A stretch of 64,000 nucleotides of DNA from Acidimicrobiales bacterium (GCA_041394265.1 JAWKIO010000005.1:4960001-5024000); one strand, 5' to 3'; positions 47,878 to 59,000 are shown, numbered from the stretch's first letter. Translations and numbers: made by a program. Notes: generated from the sequence alone by a model not told the origin.

Positions 47878-50800
47878 TCAGTTCTGGGCGTCGACCCGCA
47901 CCGGCGACAGGCGGCGACGGCCGCCGAGCACGACGAGGCCCACGCCGATGAGACCGGCGCCGATGCTGGCCAGCAGTCCGGCGTTGCCACCGGTGAAGGC
48001 CAAGACGCCCGTCGGCGCCGTTGCGACAGCGGTCGTGGTGGTCGTCGTGACCGGCGCCGTCTGACCGGCGGTCTGCAGGTTCTCGGTGACCTCCTGCCCC
48101 GCCCGCAGGACCACGGCACCCGAGACGACTTCGCCGGTGCTCGTGGTGGCGACCACGGTCGCCGACCCGGGGGTCAGCGCGACCGTCGGCCCCGCCACGA
48201 TGGCATAGCGACCCGACGCATCGGTCGTGGTGGTGTAGCGGTGACCGTCGATGTCGGTGACCACGATCGTGGCGTTGGCCAACGGCTGCCCGTTGGGCCC
48301 CGTGAGCACACCCTTCAGTGCGGTCACGTCGCTGTCCAGGCGGTTCGGGATGCCGTCACCGTCGTCGTCGGCGTTGCCACCGGCTGCGACCTCCTGGGCG
48401 TCGGTGAAGCCGTCGCCATCGCTATCGAGATCCCGGTAGTCAGGGATCCCGTCACCGTCGGTGTCGGGAGGATCGATGCCGAGACCAGCAGCTTCCACGA
48501 TGTCCGGGATGCCGTCGTCATCGGCATCGACGTCGAGGTGGTCTGGGATGCCATCACCGTCGGTGTCGAGCGGGTTCGACGGGTCGCCGCCGACCTCCAC
48601 CGAGTCGGGGATGCCGTCACCGTCACTGTCGAGGTCCCGGTAGTCGGGAATCCCGTTGCCGTCGCGATCGACGGGGTTCGACGGATCGCTCCCCGCTTCC
48701 ACCGCATCACTCAGGCCGTCGTTGTCGGAATCGGTCTCCCGGAAATCGGGAATCCCGTCCAGGTCGGTATCGACCGGGTTCGCCGGGTCTGGTCCCGCTT
48801 CGAGGGCATCGGTCAGGCCGTCGTTGTCGGAGTCGATCTCCTGGAAATCAGGCGTCCCATCACCATCAGTGTCCACCGGGTTCGCCGGATCACTACCGGC
48901 CTCCAACGTGTCCAACAGACCATCGTCGTCGGAGTCGATCTCCTGGAAATCAGGCGTCCCATCACCATCAGTGTCGACCGGGTTCGCCGGATCACTACCG
49001 GCCTCCAACGTGTCCAACAGACCATCGTCGTCGGAGTCGATCTCCTGGAAATCAGGCGTCCCATCACCATCGGTATCCACCGGGTTGGCGGGATCCGAAC
49101 CGGCCTCGAGGGCATCGAGCAACCCGTCATCGTCGGAATCGATCTCCTGGAAATCAGGAGTCCCATCACCATCAGTGTCGACCGGGTTGGCGGGATCCGA
49201 ACCGGCCTCGAGGGCATCGAGCAACCCGTCATCGTCGGAATCGATCTCCTGGAAATCAGGAGTCCCATCACCGTCGGTATCCACCGGGTTCGCCGGATCG
49301 CTACCGGCCTCCAACGTGTCCAACAGACCGTCATCGTCGGAATCGATCTCCTGGAAATCAAGAGTCCCATCACCGTCAGTGTCGACCGGGTTCGCCGGAT
49401 CGCTGCCAGCCTCCAATGTGTCCAACAGACCGTCATCGTCGGAGTCGATCTCTTGGAAGTCAGGAGTGCCATCACCATCGGTATCCACCGGGTTGGACGG
49501 GTCGGCCCCAGCCTCCAACGTGTCCATCAGGCCATCGTCATCGGAGTCGAGGTCGAGGTAGTCCGGCGTGCCGTCATTGTCGGTGTCGACCGGATTGGCG
49601 GGATCAGGGCCGATCTCGATCACGTCGGCGACGCCATCGAAATCGGAGTCGGCACCGAGATCACGGCTCAGCGACAAGGTCGCCGAGTCGTTGGCGGGCA
49701 CATCGTCGGTCACCGTCTGGCCGGTCACCGAGACCGTCGTCGGCGACAACCCGCCGGTCGTGGTCTGCGGAGCGGTCAGCCGCACGGGAACGATCATGTC
49801 AACGGTGTTTCCGCTGTCCGTCGAGGGGACAGCGCATCGAGCACCAATCGGATCGATGGCACAACCCGAGGGGTTTGGTGCCGTCGGGTCGAACTCGACA
49901 TCAGCCGGAAGCTCGACGACCAGGTCGGCGGCACCGCTGCGCGAGGGGCCGTTGTTGGCCACCTGCACGGTGACGTTGTCGCCCGAGGCAACCGTGAGCA
50001 TCGGCGCCGAGGTCACCGTCACACCGAGATCGGCGACTGGCGCAGCCATGCCGGGGTCGGCGGCTGAGGTGTCGTTCGCTGCCACTGGGTCGGAGGTGGA
50101 GGTCGCCACCGAGAGCTGACCGCCCGTCGGGGCGATGGTCACCGCCTGGTCGAGGTGGACAGGAATCGTGACATCGATGGTGCCCGCCACTGCGAGCGCC
50201 GAAGGAACGGCGCAGGTCGCCGTGGTCCCGCCATTGGTGACCACGCAGTTGGCGGCGTCCCAGTTGGGGCTCGAGGTGTCGATCGTGACACCGGCCGGAG
50301 CGTCATAGCTCACGACGACCGTCGAGGCATCCGACGGGCCGTTGTTCACCACGTGAGCGACGATGTCACCGCTGGTGCCGGGCACGAGGGTGGGCGTCGC
50401 CGAGGTCGTGATCGCCAGGTCGGCGACCGGCGCCGTTGCCTGAACGTTGGCCGGTCCCGTGGCGCCGTCGGTGTCGGTGGCGTTCGAGGTCGCAACAAGC
50501 GTGCCAGCCAACGTGGTCGGGCCGACGACATCGGAGTCCACCAGGATCGGGATGTCGAACGACGCCGCGCCCGCAGGGGCGACGGTGCCTGCATCGCAGG
50601 TCACGGTGCGCCCGGTGACGTCGACCGAGCAGCCGCCCGGCAGCGGAGTGCCGGTGTCGAGCGAGACCCCGGCAGGCAGGTCATAGGTGAGCACGGTGTT
50701 GAGCGCCGACGAGCTGCCGGCTTCGTGGGTCACCGAGATCGTGGTGGTTCCGGCCGATCCGGGAACGAGCGACGGCGTCGTCGCCGAAACCTCGAGGTCG

Positions 50801-52704
50801 GCCATCGCAGCGGTGACGGTCAGGGTGCCGCTCGCCGAGTCGTTGGCTGCAATCGGGTCGGTCGTCGACGCCGACGTGATGGAGGCGGCCAACGTGTTGC
50901 TGCCGGGCGTGGTCGCCGGGTCGACGGTGAAGGCGACGTCGAGCGTGGTGGTGTTGCCAGGAGCGACTGGTCCGGTCACCACACAGTCGACGGTCGAGCC
51001 GTTGAGCGTGCAGTTCGGCGAGGAACCAGTGGGCTCGAAGCTCGTGCCGGCAGGAAGCGGAAGCGACACGGTGTGTCCCGCGGCATCCGATGGACCGAGG
51101 TTGGTGACCACGATCGTCGTCGACCCGGTGTCGCCGGGAGCGACCGAGTCGTCGCCGACGGTGGTGACCTCGAGGTCGGCCTGAGGATCGAGGAACGTGA
51201 ACGTGCCGGCGACGGTGTCGTTGGCCGGCACGGCGTCGGGGGTGTTGCGGTTGGTGATCGTCGCCGAAGTGGCGATCACGCCCGCGGTCGCCGACGGATC
51301 GGTGTCGAGGTCGAACGTGAACGACGGGGTGGCCCCATCGGCGATCGGTCCGGCGAAGGTGCATTCGACGGCACCACCCACCTCGACACAACCCGCAGGA
51401 CCGCCGCTGGCCAGCGAGGTGCCGGCGGGCAGCGGATAGCGCACGACCAGTTCACCGGCGTCGCCAATACCATTGTTGGTCAAGCCGATCGTGACCGACG
51501 TCTGCGTACCGGGAACGGCGGACGGCGAGGTGAGCACGGTGACCGCCACGTCGGCGTTCTCGAGGAAGTCGTCGGTGCCGCCGTCGGCGTTCTGGATGCT
51601 GTACGAACGAGTGGCGTTGGTGGTGTCGAAGTTGGAGTCTGCGACCTCGACCGAGTCGGCCCAGCCGTTGACGCCGTAGGGTCCGGGGATGCGACCGGCG
51701 GTGTCGGCGATGCCGTGGCCCGCCTCGGACGCGTCGGTCAGCCCGTCGCCATCGCTGTCGAGGTCGAGGTAGTTCGGGGTGCCGTCACCATCGAAGTCGG
51801 CCGAACCTTCATACGCGTCCTCGATGCCGTCGTTGTCGGAGTCGAGGTCCTTGTAGTCGGGCTTGCCGTCGGCATCGGAGTCGGCATCGCCCTCGTCGAC
51901 GTCCAAGATGCCGTCGTTGTCGTCATCGGGGTCATCGATGTCCGGGATCGAGTCGCCGTCGAAGTCGGACACCCCGATGCACGTGATTCCGCTCGTGATG
52001 GCCGCAGTGCCGTCACCGTTGTGGATGTATCGGGCCCCGGTGCTGCCCGAGTCGAGACCGTAGGTGATCACGATCTCGGACACGCCGGCCAAGTCGAGCT
52101 GGACCTTCGAGGTGTCGCCGCCGGATTCGTCGGCGCCGCCCACGACGGTGGCCGGGTCGCCCGATGCGTTCACCGAGAGGTTGGTGGTCGACGCGGTCGA
52201 TGCTGCGGTCAGCCCGGTCGCTCCGATCGACAGCGACTCGCGGCTCGGTCCGTCGATGTCGCGGATGAGCCAGCTCGACAGCACGGGAACCGGCTGTGCC
52301 GGATTCCCGTCGGCGTAGAACGACCACGTGATCGTGGCCGACGCCGTGGTCCCTGTGCGGTTGATCAGGAAGGAGGCCTCGCCGTCGCCGCCGTTGGCGC
52401 CACCTCCGGTACCGCCAGCGGTGTCCTCGAAGTTGATGGTGCCCCCGCTGAGCGCAGTGACGGTTGCCGTGGCGTCGACCACTTGGCCGTCAACGGTGGC
52501 GACGTTCTCGTAGGTGACGACCGCTCCCTGCGCGACCGTGCCGCCGTTCGTGGGGTTGGGGAAGGCCATGGCTTCCACACCATTCACACCGACCACGCCG
52601 CAACCGGTGGGCGGTGCCGCAGCGACGCCGGGAGGCGCCGCCGTGGCCAGGGCCGTCGTCGCGAGGGAACCCGCGGCGAGGAAGCGAACGAATCGGTTGG
52701 TCAT
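47878..52704 (-). CDS. Large cell-surface protein: DUF11 repeats, TSP3-type calcium repeats, LAFTG anchor
   Basis: 1608 residues from ATG 52704 (MTNRFVRFLAAGSLATTALA signal). Residues about 30-230 form an N-terminal beta domain, and about 235-350 hold Asp-rich 'DSDGDG.PD..D.D.D.DG' TSP3-like repeats. About 375-1020 hold several DUF11-type Ig-like domains ('SVAPGDTGSTTIVVTNLGPSDAAGH'). The long 34-residue TSP3-like array lies at 1039-1378, and a CarboxypepD_reg/prealbumin-like domain ('GVLTGPNGQPLANATIVVTD') at about 1475-1545. A Thr-rich stalk follows, then LAFTG (about 1568-1572), a membrane helix and RRR. LAxTG is the class E sortase signal, so wall anchoring is expected. The Asp arrays should bind calcium. 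No sortase gene is in the window. Confidence 0.9.
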   Translation of the reverse strand: MTNRFVRFLAAGSLATTALATAAPPGVAAAPPTGCGVVGVNGVEAMAFPNPTNGGTVAQGAVVTYENVATVDGQVVDATATVTALSGGTINFEDTAGGTGGGANGGDGEASFLINRTGTTASATITWSFYADGNPAQPVPVLSSWLIRDIDGPSRESLSIGATGLTAASTASTTNLSVNASGDPATVVGGADESGGDTSKVQLDLAGVSEIVITYGLDSGSTGARYIHNGDGTAAITSGITCIGVSDFDGDSIPDIDDPDDDNDGILDVDEGDADSDADGKPDYKDLDSDNDGIEDAYEGSADFDGDGTPNYLDLDSDGDGLTDASEAGHGIADTAGRIPGPYGVNGWADSVEVADSNFDTTNATRSYSIQNADGGTDDFLENADVAVTVLTSPSAVPGTQTSVTIGLTNNGIGDAGELVVRYPLPAGTSLASGGPAGCVEVGGAVECTFAGPIADGATPSFTFDLDTDPSATAGVIATSATITNRNTPDAVPANDTVAGTFTFLDPQADLEVTTVGDDSVAPGDTGSTTIVVTNLGPSDAAGHTVSLPLPAGTSFEPTGSSPNCTLNGSTVDCVVTGPVAPGNTTTLDVAFTVDPATTPGSNTLAASITSASTTDPIAANDSASGTLTVTAAMADLEVSATTPSLVPGSAGTTTISVTHEAGSSSALNTVLTYDLPAGVSLDTGTPLPGGCSVDVTGRTVTCDAGTVAPAGAASFDIPILVDSDVVGPTTLAGTLVATSNATDTDGATGPANVQATAPVADLAITTSATPTLVPGTSGDIVAHVVNNGPSDASTVVVSYDAPAGVTIDTSSPNWDAANCVVTNGGTTATCAVPSALAVAGTIDVTIPVHLDQAVTIAPTGGQLSVATSTSDPVAANDTSAADPGMAAPVADLGVTVTSAPMLTVASGDNVTVQVANNGPSRSGAADLVVELPADVEFDPTAPNPSGCAIDPIGARCAVPSTDSGNTVDMIVPVRLTAPQTTTGGLSPTTVSVTGQTVTDDVPANDSATLSLSRDLGADSDFDGVADVIEIGPDPANPVDTDNDGTPDYLDLDSDDDGLMDTLEAGADPSNPVDTDGDGTPDFQEIDSDDDGLLDTLEAGSDPANPVDTDGDGTLDFQEIDSDDDGLLDTLEAGSDPANPVDTDGDGTPDFQEIDSDDDGLLDALEAGSDPANPVDTDGDGTPDFQEIDSDDDGLLDALEAGSDPANPVDTDGDGTPDFQEIDSDDDGLLDTLEAGSDPANPVDTDGDGTPDFQEIDSDDDGLLDTLEAGSDPANPVDTDGDGTPDFQEIDSDNDGLTDALEAGPDPANPVDTDLDGIPDFRETDSDNDGLSDAVEAGSDPSNPVDRDGNGIPDYRDLDSDGDGIPDSVEVGGDPSNPLDTDGDGIPDHLDVDADDDGIPDIVEAAGLGIDPPDTDGDGIPDYRDLDSDGDGFTDAQEVAAGGNADDDGDGIPNRLDSDVTALKGVLTGPNGQPLANATIVVTDIDGHRYTTTTDASGRYAIVAGPTVALTPGSATVVATTSTGEVVSGAVVLRAGQEVTENLQTAGQTAPVTTTTTTAVATAPTGVLAFTGGNAGLLASIGAGLIGVGLVVLGGRRRLSPVRVDAQN
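48571..49590 (-). repeat. Ten tandem 102-bp repeats inside the surface protein
   Basis: Ten units of exactly 102 bases (34 residues, consensus VDTDGDGTPDFQEIDSDDDG then LLDTLEAGSDPANP) run without a gap. Units 2-7 (about 48979-49488) are almost identical at the DNA level, so recent unequal crossover is likely. The outer units are diverged. Alternating LLDTLE/LLDALE and TPD/TLD variants mark individual copies. Assembly collapse is a risk here. Confidence 0.9.
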
Positions 52705-52936
52705 GTGTCTGTCACCCTTGCAATGTGTCGTGATCAACGTGAGGTATTCGCATGTGCAGGTCGGCTGCAGGTGCGATGCAATGAACCCGTCAGGTCGGAA
52801 TGAGACCTTCGGACCATCCGTGCGAGGGGCGGCGACCAGCAGCGATTCCCATCGGTGAGGCGTCTGGCCCAGTCATGGGACCGTTCGGCCCACCGCCACG
52901 CATTCAGTGTCACACCCTCGAACTATTGTTCGTGAT

Positions 52937-54253
52937 ATGACCTGCAGCGACCTGACACCATCTGCCGAGGTGGCTGAAGCCGTCGCCGCGGCCGATCGGG
53001 CACTCGATGCCCTCCTCCATCTCGATCTCACCCTCGTCGATGCAGCCGCCGGCGTCGCACTGGTCCAACGCATCGAACACCTCGGCACCCGCATCGACGC
53101 CCTCCAGACCAGCGTCGCCGGCACCATCACCAACGCCGGTCTCCACACCATCGACGCCCACACCCCCACCACCTACATCGCCCATCACGCCCGAACCTCG
53201 CGCCGCGAAGCCCACCAGCGCGTTGCCACTGTCCGGGCGCTGCAACATCTCCCGTCGGTCGCCACTGCGTATCGCTCCGCGCACATCGGCACCGACGCCG
53301 TCCGCCGCATCACCCGCGCCTACAGCAACCCTCGAGTCCGGGCCGCGCTCATCGACGCCGAGGCCGACATTGTCGACCACGCCCGCACCCTGCCCTACCC
53401 CGACTTCGACGCCTTCCTCACCCAATGGACCAAGCTCGTCGACGAGGACGGCACCTGTCATCACAACCAACGCCGCCACCACCAGCGCAACGTCTCGCTG
53501 CACCAGGACTTCGATGACTCCTGGACCCTGAAGGGCAGCTTCGCTGCGCTCCAAGGCGCCGAGATCGACACGATCCTCCGCCACTACCTCGATCTCGAGT
53601 TCGCCATCGACTGGGACCAGGCAACCGCAGAACACGGCGACGCCACCACGACTGCCCACCTGGCTCGCACCGAGCACCAGCGCCGAGCCGACGCCTTCCA
53701 CAAGATGTGCCTCGCCGCCAACGTCTCCGGGTCGGGCAAGCCTGCCGTCGTGACCGGCATCGTGATCGACCAGGCCACCTTTGCCCGCTGGATCCGCAAA
53801 CTCAACGGCGCCGACCCTGGCCCCGACGATCCGTGGCGGCCCGGCTACCGGTGCAACACCACCGACGGCATCCGCCTCGAACCCGGCGAAGCCGTCGCCG
53901 CCGCCCTCCTCGGCGACATCCGCCGCATCATCACCGATGCCAAGGGCGTGGTGATCGACCTCGGCCGCCGCAGCCGCCTCTTCACCGGCGGCGCCCGTAT
54001 CGCCGCCCAGATCCCGCACACCCACTGCATCTGGCCCGGCTGCCACGTCCCCACCAGCCGCTGCCATATCGACCACGCCACCCCCTGGGCTCCGATCCCC
54101 GGCGTCGACCCCGGCGGCGGCACCACCAGTCCTGACAACGCCGCACCGCTGTGCGCCAAACACAACCGGCACAAGCAACACGGCTATCGCACCAAACGCG
54201 GCCCCGACGGCAACTGGACCATCACCCGGCCCGACGGCACCACCCTTCGCTAG
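52937..54253 (+). CDS. DUF222 / HNH endonuclease-type protein (13E12 family)
   Basis: 438 residues from ATG 52937. The N-terminal DUF222 helical region (about 10-300) includes 'VQRIEHLGTRIDALQTSVAG' and 'ARTSRREAHQRVATV'. The C-terminal HNH nuclease (about 365-425) has 'CIWPGC...CHIDHATPW' and 'NAAPLCAKHNRHKQHG', with the zinc cysteines and His-Asp-His present. Such genes are often multicopy in actinobacterial genomes. Their role is unclear (mobile or DNA-processing). GTG 52907 is an alternative start. A full-length open frame also lies opposite (52910-54262), caused by codon bias. Confidence 0.9.
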   Translation: MTCSDLTPSAEVAEAVAAADRALDALLHLDLTLVDAAAGVALVQRIEHLGTRIDALQTSVAGTITNAGLHTIDAHTPTTYIAHHARTSRREAHQRVATVRALQHLPSVATAYRSAHIGTDAVRRITRAYSNPRVRAALIDAEADIVDHARTLPYPDFDAFLTQWTKLVDEDGTCHHNQRRHHQRNVSLHQDFDDSWTLKGSFAALQGAEIDTILRHYLDLEFAIDWDQATAEHGDATTTAHLARTEHQRRADAFHKMCLAANVSGSGKPAVVTGIVIDQATFARWIRKLNGADPGPDDPWRPGYRCNTTDGIRLEPGEAVAAALLGDIRRIITDAKGVVIDLGRRSRLFTGGARIAAQIPHTHCIWPGCHVPTSRCHIDHATPWAPIPGVDPGGGTTSPDNAAPLCAKHNRHKQHGYRTKRGPDGNWTITRPDGTTLR

Positions 54254-54324
54254 CCGGTCCACCTACCGAGCCCACCGAAGCAGGCCGCAGAGCGGCTCCC
54301 TCGACGCGCCGCGACAATCCCCAG

Positions 54325-55233
54325 TCAGAAACGCGTCACATCGGGCAGAATGCCGAGCTCGTCGATGGTGGCGTTCATCTCATCGACCGTCAGCGGACGG
54401 TCGGATTCGACGGCGGCGGTGATGATGGCTTCGGTGAGGTTCGTGCCGAACGATCGCCCGTCGAACCGTGGGGTCGTGGTGATGAGCAGATCTACACCCG
54501 TTCCGGCGAGCCACTCCACGTTCGCTTCGGTCGTCGTGTTGGTCAGCACCGTCTTGCCTCCGAGGTCGTCGGGGGCGTGCTTCGCGATGTACAAGAAGTC
54601 GCCGCAGATGAGATCCGACGAGGCGAACAACTCGGGGAACTTCGGTTGGCGCACCGTTTGGCTGTCACCAGAGGGATACAGCCACTTGAGCGGCAACAAC
54701 CCGGCAACGGGCACGAGTGTCTTGGCGACACGCTTCACGCCGGCAAGAGAGCGAATGGGAAGCGGGATGCCGAAGCTGAACATGAGATCGCCGTAGATCG
54801 AACGTTCGGCAACCTCATCGACGGCGAGGGCCATCCCCCACCGATCAAGCGCAACGTTGAGGAATGCCTGTTCGAAGCGTGGGACTGCAGAAAGCGTTCG
54901 GTCGACCTTGGCCGCCAGTTCGAAGACACGTCGTTCGAGCGTGAGTTTGAGGCCCGATCCGTCGACGACCGGCGTCGCCTCGACCCCGGCAATCAGCTTT
55001 TTGCTCGAACGGAATGGCAACATCTCACCGTCGACATGGAAGGCAATCTCGGTCCCGCCAACGGCGAGCACATCGACGGTGCCTTCGAGTTCCTTCATGA
55101 GCCGGTGAAAGGCCTTTGTGTTCCCGTCGACGCCGCGGCGCTCGGCTCGGATCTCGACGCCTCCGAGCTCGAGTGACACGGCTTTGTCTCGCGTCGCGCT
55201 GCCCAGAGACACTGACACCACGTGCTTGCCCAT
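54325..55233 (-). CDS. Conserved hypothetical protein (quinate 5-dehydrogenase-like annotation group)
   Basis: 302 residues from ATG 55233 (AAGGAG 6 bases before). The opening 'KHVVSVSLGSATRDKAVSLELGGVEI' and 'GTVDVLAVGGTEIAFHVDG' match a family sometimes labelled quinate 5-dehydrogenase. I see no convincing NAD-binding GxGxxG, so that name is weakly supported. A later 'SDLICGDFLYIAKHAPDDLGGKTVLTNTTTEANVEWLAGTGVDLLITTTPRF' looks like a Rossmann half. The true activity is unknown. Divergent from the ASCH-like gene. Confidence 0.65.
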   Translation of the reverse strand: MGKHVVSVSLGSATRDKAVSLELGGVEIRAERRGVDGNTKAFHRLMKELEGTVDVLAVGGTEIAFHVDGEMLPFRSSKKLIAGVEATPVVDGSGLKLTLERRVFELAAKVDRTLSAVPRFEQAFLNVALDRWGMALAVDEVAERSIYGDLMFSFGIPLPIRSLAGVKRVAKTLVPVAGLLPLKWLYPSGDSQTVRQPKFPELFASSDLICGDFLYIAKHAPDDLGGKTVLTNTTTEANVEWLAGTGVDLLITTTPRFDGRSFGTNLTEAIITAAVESDRPLTVDEMNATIDELGILPDVTRF

Positions 55234-55320
55234 TCCGTCTCCTTCGTTCGGTGCGACGCTCGGTCGTTGTGACGGTAGTTCGTGCGCATGCGAGCCTCCG
55301 GAGGATGAGAGAATGCGCAG

Positions 55321-55911
55321 ATGTTGATCGCCAAGCGCTATTGGGAGCCGATCCAGCGGGGTGAGGTCGTGCTCACGTTTCGACGGTGGAAGCGCTCGCA
55401 GGTGAAGGCCGGCAACATCTACCGAACGGGCGCCGGGCGGCTGTTGGTCGAGGCACTCGATCTCGTCGACCCAGCACAGATCAGCGATGCCGATGCCGTC
55501 AGCGCCGGCTCTGTCGATGCCGACGCCCTGCGACGTGACCTGCGCGGTGACGCGGCACTGCCGGTCTATCGGATCGCCTTCCGCCATCTCGACGAACCGG
55601 ACCCTCGCACCGAGCTTGCCAACGACGCCGAGCTCGGTCCCGACGATCTTGCCGCACTCGCGAAACGTCTCGAGCGGCTCGACCGAGCCGACCATGGACC
55701 GTGGACGACGGCGTACCTCGAGGTGATCGAGGCCCATCCCGAGCGCCGGGCCCCCGAGCTCGCCGAGATGTTCGGACGGGAGACCCAGCCGTTCAAGCTC
55801 GACGTCCGCAAGCTTAAGAACCTCGGTCTCACCCTCAGCTTCCGGGTCGGCTATCGGCTCTCACCCCGAGGTCAGGCCTACCTCGACCATCTTCGATCCT
55901 CGACATCGTGA
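55321..55911 (+). CDS. ASCH-like domain protein with C-terminal helix-turn-helix
   Basis: 196 residues. The N-terminal half (MLIAKRYWEPIQRGEVVLTF, 'RRWKRSQVKAGNIYRTGAGRLLVEALDLV') fits the ASCH/PUA-like beta-barrel that binds RNA or nucleotides. The C-terminal part (about 120-190, 'LEVIEAHPERRAPELAEMFGRETQPFKLDVRKLKNLGLT') looks like a winged helix. The combination suggests nucleic-acid binding. Family assignment is moderate. Confidence 0.6.
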   Translation: MLIAKRYWEPIQRGEVVLTFRRWKRSQVKAGNIYRTGAGRLLVEALDLVDPAQISDADAVSAGSVDADALRRDLRGDAALPVYRIAFRHLDEPDPRTELANDAELGPDDLAALAKRLERLDRADHGPWTTAYLEVIEAHPERRAPELAEMFGRETQPFKLDVRKLKNLGLTLSFRVGYRLSPRGQAYLDHLRSSTS

Positions 55912-56011
55912 GTCGTCCAAGCGGGTCCGCCGATCCGTCGCGCTGGCGTTGCATTTCGGTTGCGTCTGCTTCTTAGGGTCGACCAACTCACGAGCAGCGT
56001 CAGGGGGATCA

Positions 56012-59000
56012 GTGGGCGAGGGAATGAGCCTTGCCGAATTCGCCGAGCACCTCGGACGGGCGAAGCGGGCGTCTCGGTGGAGCTACAAGGCCCTCGGAGC
56101 CGCACTCGATCGACCGCCGTCGACCCTGCACGGATGGATCTCGGGCGAGCATCTGCCCTATCCCCGTGATATCGACGATTTCGCCCGCTTGCTCGACGTC
56201 CTCGGGATCGAGGACGTCGATCGCATGCTTGCGGCCGTTGTCTTGTTGCGCACCCAGCGCCACTCGCCTCGTCGGAACCCCTACCGCGGCCTCGAGGCGT
56301 ACTCGGCCGACGACGCCGACCTCTTCTTCGGACGAGACGACGACGCAGCATCGATCGCCCAGGTCGTCAGCGAACGGCTGGCCGTGAGCGAGGCATCGCC
56401 ACCCCTCGTCGTGCTCGGGCGATCGGGCGTCGGCAAGTCCTCCCTCCTCCAGGCCGGGGTTCAGGCATTGCTTGAGACCGATGGGCACGACGTCGACTAC
56501 GTCGTTGCAGCCGACATGCCCCTGCCGTCGCTCGGCGACGGACCACGTGTCGTGATCGTCGATCAGTTCGAGTTCCTGCTGCAGCGAGGCCAGGAGGCCG
56601 CGCTCGCGGCGACGATCGGTCAGTTGCACGAGGCGATCGATGTCGGTGCGGTCGTCGTAGTCGTGATCCGCTCCGACTACTTCGAGCGGGCGTCGTCGAT
56701 CGGCTTCTTGATGGCCGGCTTCCGGGCCGGACCCTATGTGGTCGACGCGCTCAGCCCGGAGCAGGTGGTGTCGTGCATCATCGCTCCGGCGGACCGAACC
56801 GGGCGGACGATCGAGCCAGCACTGCTCACCCAGCTGCTCGTCGACGTCCAGGTCCACGCTGCGCAGCGGGTCGAGTCGAGCCCACTCCCGTTGCTCTCCC
56901 ACATTCTCTACCGGCTCGCCTCCGACGACAGCGATCAGCTCACGCTCGACGGCTACCGGGCGATCGGTGGACTCGAGGGAGCGCTCGAACAGTCGGCCGA
57001 GGACGCCTTTGCCGAACTCGAGGGCGAGCTTCCCGGTCTCACCCGGGCCGTGCTCTGCCGCATGGTGGAGCTCGGCGAGGAAGGTCGTCCGACTCGTCGA
57101 CCGGTGCGGCTCCAGCCGTTGCGGGCATCGCTGTCGGCATCCGATGTCGACGCCGTGATCGACGCCTTCACCCGCCGTCGCCTCGTCGTGGTCGACATCG
57201 ACAGTGCGACGATCAGTCACGAGACGTTGGTGATGTCGTGGCCCCGCCTGGGCCGATGGATCGAGGAGACCCGCGCCTCGTTGGCCACGCTTCGAACGGT
57301 GCGGACCGCTCGCAGCTTGTGGAGCGATGCCGATCGCGACCCGTCGCTCTTGCTGTCGGGTCAGCCGCTCGACGATGCGATGGCGGTGACCGCCGACCCG
57401 ATTGCCCAGCTCCACCTCGAGCCGGCCGACGAGGAGTTCTTGGCGATCAGCTGCGAGCGACGAGATGCCCAACGGACCGATGACGACGCTGCGACGTCCC
57501 GGCACATTGCGACGGCCGCCGCGCTGCTGGCCGAGTCCGAGCGAGCAACGAGCGCCCAGCTTGCCGCAGCGGCCTACACCATCTCCCCCACCGTCGAGGC
57601 CCGATCAGCGCTGATCAGTGCCGCTGCGTCAGCACTTGGACCGCGGATCGCAACGGCGCCCGGCAACACCGGCCTCGCCCGATTCGACCGAGGACTGGTC
57701 CATGCGACACGCAACTCCTTGACGCTCTATCGCCGGTCTCCGCTCGGACTGCAGGTGCAGACAACGCTCACACCCCATCTCGACGGCGACGTCGCCGCCT
57801 TCGACATCTCGAGCGATGGCAAGATCGTCGTCGCCGGCACCGAGACCGGCCACGTGGTGATCCTCGGGACCGATCCCGATCAACCTGCGATCGTCGAGCT
57901 CTCAACGACCGATCGCCCTGCCGACGAGCGACACGAGGTCACCGCCATCGCCGTTGCGGGAAAAGGCCAGATCATCGCCGTCGGGCATGGATCGGGCGCC
58001 GTGACGATCTGGCGGCGCGAGGGCGACACACACGACTGGGTGCTGTCCGACACGATCGCCTTGCCGGCACGCACGATGGACCTCGCCATCGACGACGGAG
58101 CCCTGCGCCTCGCAACGGCGAGCTACGACGGCACGGTTGCCCTTTGGAATCTCGAAGGGATGGCGAACCCCCTGTGGACCAATGACGACGCCAGGGGCGA
58201 TCCCGCCTCGGCGATCGCACTCGACGCGGCGGGCTCCCGCCTCGCCGCTGGTCACCACGGTGGCGAGGTCCGGTGCTGGGACCTGACCGATCCCGATCGC
58301 CCAGTCGAGTTCGATCGATCGGGAAGCCGCGCCGCCACGTGGATCAACAGCATCAGCTTCGCTCCTGATGGCAACCTCGTGGCCGTTGCGAGCTCTGATG
58401 GACGCGTGCGCTTCTGGCAGGTCGCGGGGTGGCAGGCGCTCGAACGTCGGCTCCGTCACCCGTCCGTGATCACCGATGTCGTGCTGTTCGACAGCTTTGG
58501 TCTGGCCACGACCGGCGAGGACGGTGTGCTGCGTGTCTGGCTCGACCATCAGGCACAACCGCTCGATGTGCCGCCGACCTGGGCGATCCTTGCCGACCGG
58601 AACCCTGAATTCGTCGTGTCGGTCGATCGCACGGGCGCCTATGCCTGGACACTCGATCACAACGGCGAACTTCGAACCGACGACCTCTTTCGACCGGCGG
58701 CCGAGGGGTTGATACTTGCGGGTTCCGGTGCGCTCTCGGCTGGAGGCTCGGCGCTGTGCTTGGGTACCAGGACCGGCTCGATCGTGTGCATCGACCCGGC
58801 GAGTCGGCAGGTTCGGGGCACACTCGACGATGCGGGCGATCTGATCGAGCAACTGGCGATGGACGACGCCGGCACGATGCTGGCGGCAGCCGTTCGCGAC
58901 GGCGTCTGCACGGTGTGGACCAAGGCGGCCGATCGATCGATGTCGGTGGTCGGCACCGTCTCGATCACCGCGCCGGCGCTCGGGGTCGCGATCGATCCTG

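Noticed and set aside
48571..49590. CRISPR array in the repeat-rich interval
   Set aside because: The 102-base units are coding and contiguous with no spacers. They are tandem protein repeats.
47692..50067. 791-residue plus-strand frame over the 102-bp repeats
   Set aside because: It is a repetitive shadow of the tandem array read on the opposite strand.
50155..52803. 882-residue plus-strand frame opposite the surface protein
   Set aside because: Low-complexity Arg/Gly/Val-rich with no homology pattern. The minus-strand protein is clearly real (signal, repeats, anchor).
52910..54262. 450-residue minus-strand frame opposite the HNH gene
   Set aside because: Gly/Val/Ala-rich with no domain, whereas the plus strand has an intact DUF222 and HNH motif. 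This is a known antisense effect of high GC.
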